Source: Diphasiastrum complanatum (lineage: Eukaryota > Streptophyta > Lycopodiopsida > Lycopodiales > Lycopodiaceae). Taken from it: a stretch of DNA of 64,000 bases. Below the pieces are notes generated by a model. That model worked only from the letters and a program-made list of their open reading frames with translations, had not been told where the DNA came from and did no database searches. This document shows, piece after piece, positions 60,628-64,000 of this stretch; positions within the stretch are counted from its first letter, which is position 1, and every line of letters begins with the position of its first letter. A program made the position numbers and the translations under genes. The stretch covers positions 32,202,299 through 32,266,298 of the forward strand of contig CM055113.1 of NCBI GenBank assembly GCA_029204225.1, read 5' to 3'.

Positions 60628-61340
60628 ATTTTTAATCTCATCTTTACGCATAGCGGCAACAGAATGGTTAAATCATGATCAGTCTTTACAACTACGTCAT
60701 GAAGTGTTGCACAGATTATGTGAAACTCGATAGAAGATCATTTGGATATTGTGGTTAAATATTCCCATAGGACTGGGTATTTCCTATGTTGATACATCGT
60801 ATTTGAACATCGGGATACTAACTAGTTCAAAACTGATATATCAACAAAGGATTATATCTATCCTAGGGGTCACATGTCTAGGTGAAATCATGAGATGTCC
60901 AGAGCCTCTTATTTTGCCTATTATAAATTATCATCATTCTCGAGATATTCAAATTCTAATCCTTTTCTAGAGAGTGAGTTGTGCTTCGAGGAAGTGAGAG
61001 AGTATCGTTATAAGAGAGACATGCCACATATCATGAAATTTTGAGCTATCATCAGGGAAGATGTTCCACCCAAATCTTCTGCTAGGACCTGACATCCCTT
61101 ATGTTAATCCATCTCACTTGAATATTGTCCTGTTAGTCGGGTTGAAAATCATGTATCGTCAGCGTATAGTATCTCTCTTGGGAGCAGCGAGACTTGAGGA
61201 GATAATGGAATCGATCGAGCCTTGAATTTTACCCATCATAGATCTGAGGAGAACAAGACATGTCATAATTCTGATCTTATTCTTGAGGATAGAATGTTGA
61301 GGAAAACGTAGATGTTTCAGTACCATACCACCTTTCTCAG
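60628..61340. repeat. Short diverged duplication, about 310 bp apart
   Basis: 60843-60970 and 61158-61290 translate to similar strings in the plus strand: QRIISILGVTCLGEIMRCPE with LILPIINYHHSRDIQILILF, and QRIVSLLGAARLEEIMESIE with ILPIIDLRRTRHVIILILF. Third-position and other changes are frequent. Whether it was coding is unclear. Confidence 0.5.
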
Positions 61341-61676
61341 TTGCCACTACAATTCACTACTAAAAATAGGTTAGAGGTCTGCATGATAGACCTCGACTTT
61401 ATACCGTCTTTTGGTGACATTTGTCAAGTTATCCGAGGGGGAACTACGAGCCACTATTTCTATTCTCCTGAGATAAATCCTTACCTATATCCTGGTGACA
61501 TCTTGATCAAATTACAACATTGCGGAGATTGTAGTTACTTTGAAGTCCATGAGCTCACTGTTGATAGACTCTGGCACCTTACTGATGCTTTATTTACCCG
61601 CTATATAGAAGTGACACAACCTTTGCTAGAGATTCCATTACAATCATCAGGTTCGGCCAATAGTACAAATGCTTGA
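61341..61676 (+). CDS. Hypothetical ORF, 111 residues
   Basis: Open frame with DFIPSFGDICQVIRGG and YFEVHELTVDRLWHLTDALF. No domain recognised. Sits between two retrotransposon fragments, so it is likely a degraded piece of one. Low confidence as a gene. Confidence 0.25.
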   Translation: MPLQFTTKNRLEVCMIDLDFIPSFGDICQVIRGGTTSHYFYSPEINPYLYPGDILIKLQHCGDCSYFEVHELTVDRLWHLTDALFTRYIEVTQPLLEIPLQSSGSANSTNA

Positions 61677-61879
61677 AATGGCTCAGAGAAAGCGAACTTC
61701 AATGAGTATGATTGGGGAGTAGTTAACAAGTTCCATAGGCAAGTGAGATAGAAATGCGATTAAGAGTGATTGTATGCCCCTTCATCAGCTATATCTCTAG
61801 AGGATTGGAAACCCTCTATTAACTGTGGAGGCACAGTTTGGTTGATAAAATGTGTCTGGGATCGCTAGTTTAGAATAGA

Positions 61880-62400
61880 GTTTGAGACATGTACAGCTCA
61901 CAAAAACCAGAATTTTTTTGCATTGGAATGCTCTACTTAGAGTTCTTCGATATTTACAATCGACACAAAATTATTACATTTGTTATGGTGGAAATTTGAA
62001 CGATGATTCAAATATCCTTCTTCAAGGTTTTACAGTGCAGATTGGAGTGGAGATGTCGACATGAGAAATTCGACATCAGGTTATGTCTTTGTATTCAGCA
62101 AGGGTCTTGTCTCTTGGAACAATGAGAAGCAAAATTCAACTGCATTATCTTTGACAGAGGCCGAATACATAGTCGCTACACATGTTGCAAAAGAAGCTAT
62201 CTGGTTAAGGCGTCTATTCTCGGAGACCTTAATCTTAGTCAGTTACAAGCAACTTCCATTCTTTGTGACAATTAAAGTACAACTATGGTATATGTTAGTC
62301 CCAAGTATCATTCTCAGAGCAAGCACATTGAAATAAATTATCATTTCGTCAGAGACAAAGTACTCGAAAACGAGATCATTCTAATCTTTTGCAAAAAAAA
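61880..62400 (+). pseudogene. Ty1/copia RNase H
   Basis: HWNALLRVLRYLQSTQNYYI, then a frameshift into ADWSGDVDMRNSTSGYVFVF, SWNNEKQNSTALSLTEAEYI and IWLRRL. After a second shift the frame reads KYHSQSKHIEINYHFVRDKV. This is the complete signature of copia RNase H and the pol C-terminus. Reverse transcriptase upstream is missing. Confidence 0.9.
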
Positions 62401-62479
62401 GTTCATGACAATGGATATATCTCCATCAAACACCGTAAGTCCCGCTCTTACAATCTCCTACGAAGGAAAATATCTCAAT

Positions 62480-62700
62480 GAAGTCCATGAAACGGCAGCT
62501 GACCCTTCATCGTCCAACACTGTGAGTCACGATTTGCGGTCATCAACGAAGTCCATGAAATGGCAACTGACCCTTCACCATCCAACATTGTGAGTCACGA
62601 CTTGCGGTCATCAATGAAGTTGATGAACGACAGTGGACCAAACAAGGTGAGGTATTACTTACGATCACCTATGAAGTTAACTAACACTCACCTACGGAGT
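62480..62700. repeat. Tandem repeat, 68-bp unit
   Basis: Units start at 62480, 62548 and 62616, with a shorter one at 62673, each beginning GAAGT(C/T). Units 1 and 2 are nearly identical (GACCCTTCAYCRTCCAACAYTGTGAGTCACGA...). Located where the copia 3' untranslated region or LTR would be. Confidence 0.85.
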
Positions 62701-62955
62701 GAACGAACGACTTACGTAGGAACTGCAGACAGGCTATGGCTAAAACGACACCACACTTTCAAGCTCCTGGCACGTACAAAGGAGATCGTTCTTCTGTACT
62801 TCTTCACGTCTTCACGATGCTCCAATAACCGATCTACAGATCATATTCAACGGCTGTAAGCGATCTTTTAAACTGTAATTAGAATAACTAAATATCCTCT
62901 AACAACTATATATACATCTGAATGACTTGAAGAAAAACAAGGAGAGAGATCAAGA

Positions 62956-64000
62956 GTGTGGGCAATCAACAGAGCGATCAAATGCTACGAGACTTCAGAT
63001 GTATCGATTCACCTCTTTCTAAGGAAGAAGGTACTAACACTCAGAATGAGCGAAGGCACCTTAGTCAGTGATCACTTGAACGAGTTTAAACAATTGCTAA
63101 ATCAACTTGCTGCCATAGTTTCCTATCTCAGAAGAAGACTCAACGATGTCTCTTCTAGCCAGTTTTCCATCCTCCTAAGGCAACTTAGTATTGCTTCTGA
63201 GCAATACTCCTGCACTGTCTCTCTAGAAGTTGCCAACAAGCCAATTGTAGAAAGAAGTCAGGAGAAAGAGCTTGTCTACATCAATGAGTACCAAATCAAT
63301 GGCATTGTACTCAAACAAGCTGCAGTCCAAGAAGAAGAAAAGCTTCAAGGACAAGAAGACAACGGCGGAGCAGCCAGTTACATCGCAACAACAACATCAG
63401 TAGCACAGTCAACTATCATCTAAGACCAAGCTCTTTTGCAAGTATTGCAAAAGAACCAATAACGACATAAAGGATTGTTGCATCCTCAAGTATAATGAAG
63501 CGAGGAAGAAGATGCAGCACCACCAAGAAGGAAACTCTGACACAGTTAGAAATCCACAACAAGATGACAAGGGGAAGATCAACCTAGTAGAGATGCCCAT
63601 CATTGGTGTCTTGATCAAGTGCTTCGCAGCACATGACGCCATGTAAAGACTTATTTTCTACACTCACAACAACGAAATCAAAGTACATCTTTTTCTACGA
63701 CTCAAATTCACACCAAGTCGAAGGTGACGACATCACTAGGCAGTTAAATGGTGTACTTTATGTACCCAAATTAACAAAGAACTTATTATCTATTAGCAAG
63801 ATCATTGATCAAGGCTATAGAGCTTTGTTTACTACCAGTCGATGTACTATTTTTGATTAGAACTCAAAAGAAATTGTCTCTGCACAAAGAGAAGAAAATT
63901 TGTATATTTTGAGTCACGATTTTGCACTTTCTATGAGTTGTACAGATGCTAATGTCTGGCATCAAAGATTAGGTCATTTAAAAATGCGTTCAATCTTATA
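62956..64000 (+). pseudogene. Ty1/copia gag, protease region and pre-integrase domain, runs off window
   Basis: Gag of UBN2 type: LFLRKKVLTLRMSEGTLVSD, HLNEFKQLLNQLAAI. Stop at 63423, then a knuckle remnant CKYCKRTNNDIKDC without the His. The protease region is partial (63633-63860: LNGVLYVPKLTKNLLSISKI), a TAG at 63858, then the pre-integrase zinc domain start NVWHQRLGHLKMRSIL at the window end. Upstream LTR and primer site were not identified, so the 5' end is uncertain. Not certain to be the same element as the RNase H at 61880. Confidence 0.88.

Overview
The window is nuclear DNA from a land plant, most likely a seed plant. Evidence: GT-AG-bounded exons of a plant-specific PAR1 protein gene, Argonaute-gene fragments, plant-type LTR retrotransposons with tRNA-iMet and tRNA-Asp primer binding sites, chromodomain Ty3/gypsy pol, CACTA termini and hAT transposase. 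I cannot name the species. Almost everything is transposable-element sequence, nested, duplicated and decayed. I found only one plausible intact non-transposon ORF (38214-38564) and one recognisable host-gene fragment (PAR1, 40293-40771, minus strand).

The backbone is a composite unit present three times: copy A (1-9822), copy B (22513-34220) and copy C (43428-53265). A and C are nearly identical; B is more diverged and rearranged. The full unit holds an LTR 3' part with a tRNA-iMet primer binding site (A and C only), an unidentified minus-strand gene fragment, minus-strand Argonaute-like fragments, a hAT transposase gene on the plus strand, a long gene-poor stretch, and a gypsy gag. In A and C the middle of the transposase is deleted; B keeps most of it but is broken by frameshifts and stops. 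A CACTA 5' terminus lies at 43200, just left of copy C, and a matching 3' terminus lies at 13380, right of copy A. A and C may therefore be cargo of CACTA elements with no visible CACTA transposase.

Between the copies: 13.4-18.7 kb holds microsatellites, a tRNA-Asp-primed LTR element with two LTRs and tandem leader repeats, and a copia gag remnant. 19.1-20.6 kb is a satellite-like array with a monomer of about 690-700 bp. 20.6-22.5 kb holds a truncated copy of a small gene joined to the 3' end of a chromodomain gypsy pol and its LTR. 34.2-39.0 kb repeats parts of the satellite-plus-gene module, interrupted by gypsy RNase H and integrase and by a gag-protease fragment. 39-43.2 kb holds the PAR1 fragment, a 613-bp tandem duplication and a minus-strand gag with zinc knuckles, next to the CACTA end.

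The right end (53.3-64 kb) holds a gag fragment with an intact CCHC knuckle, an Athila/Tat-like gypsy element (LTR end, tRNA-Asp-type primer site, gag, protease, reverse transcriptase, RNase H), a copia RNase H tail, a 68-bp tandem repeat, and the 5' part of a copia gag-pol that runs off the window. Nearly all element ORFs carry stops or frameshifts, so none looks autonomous.
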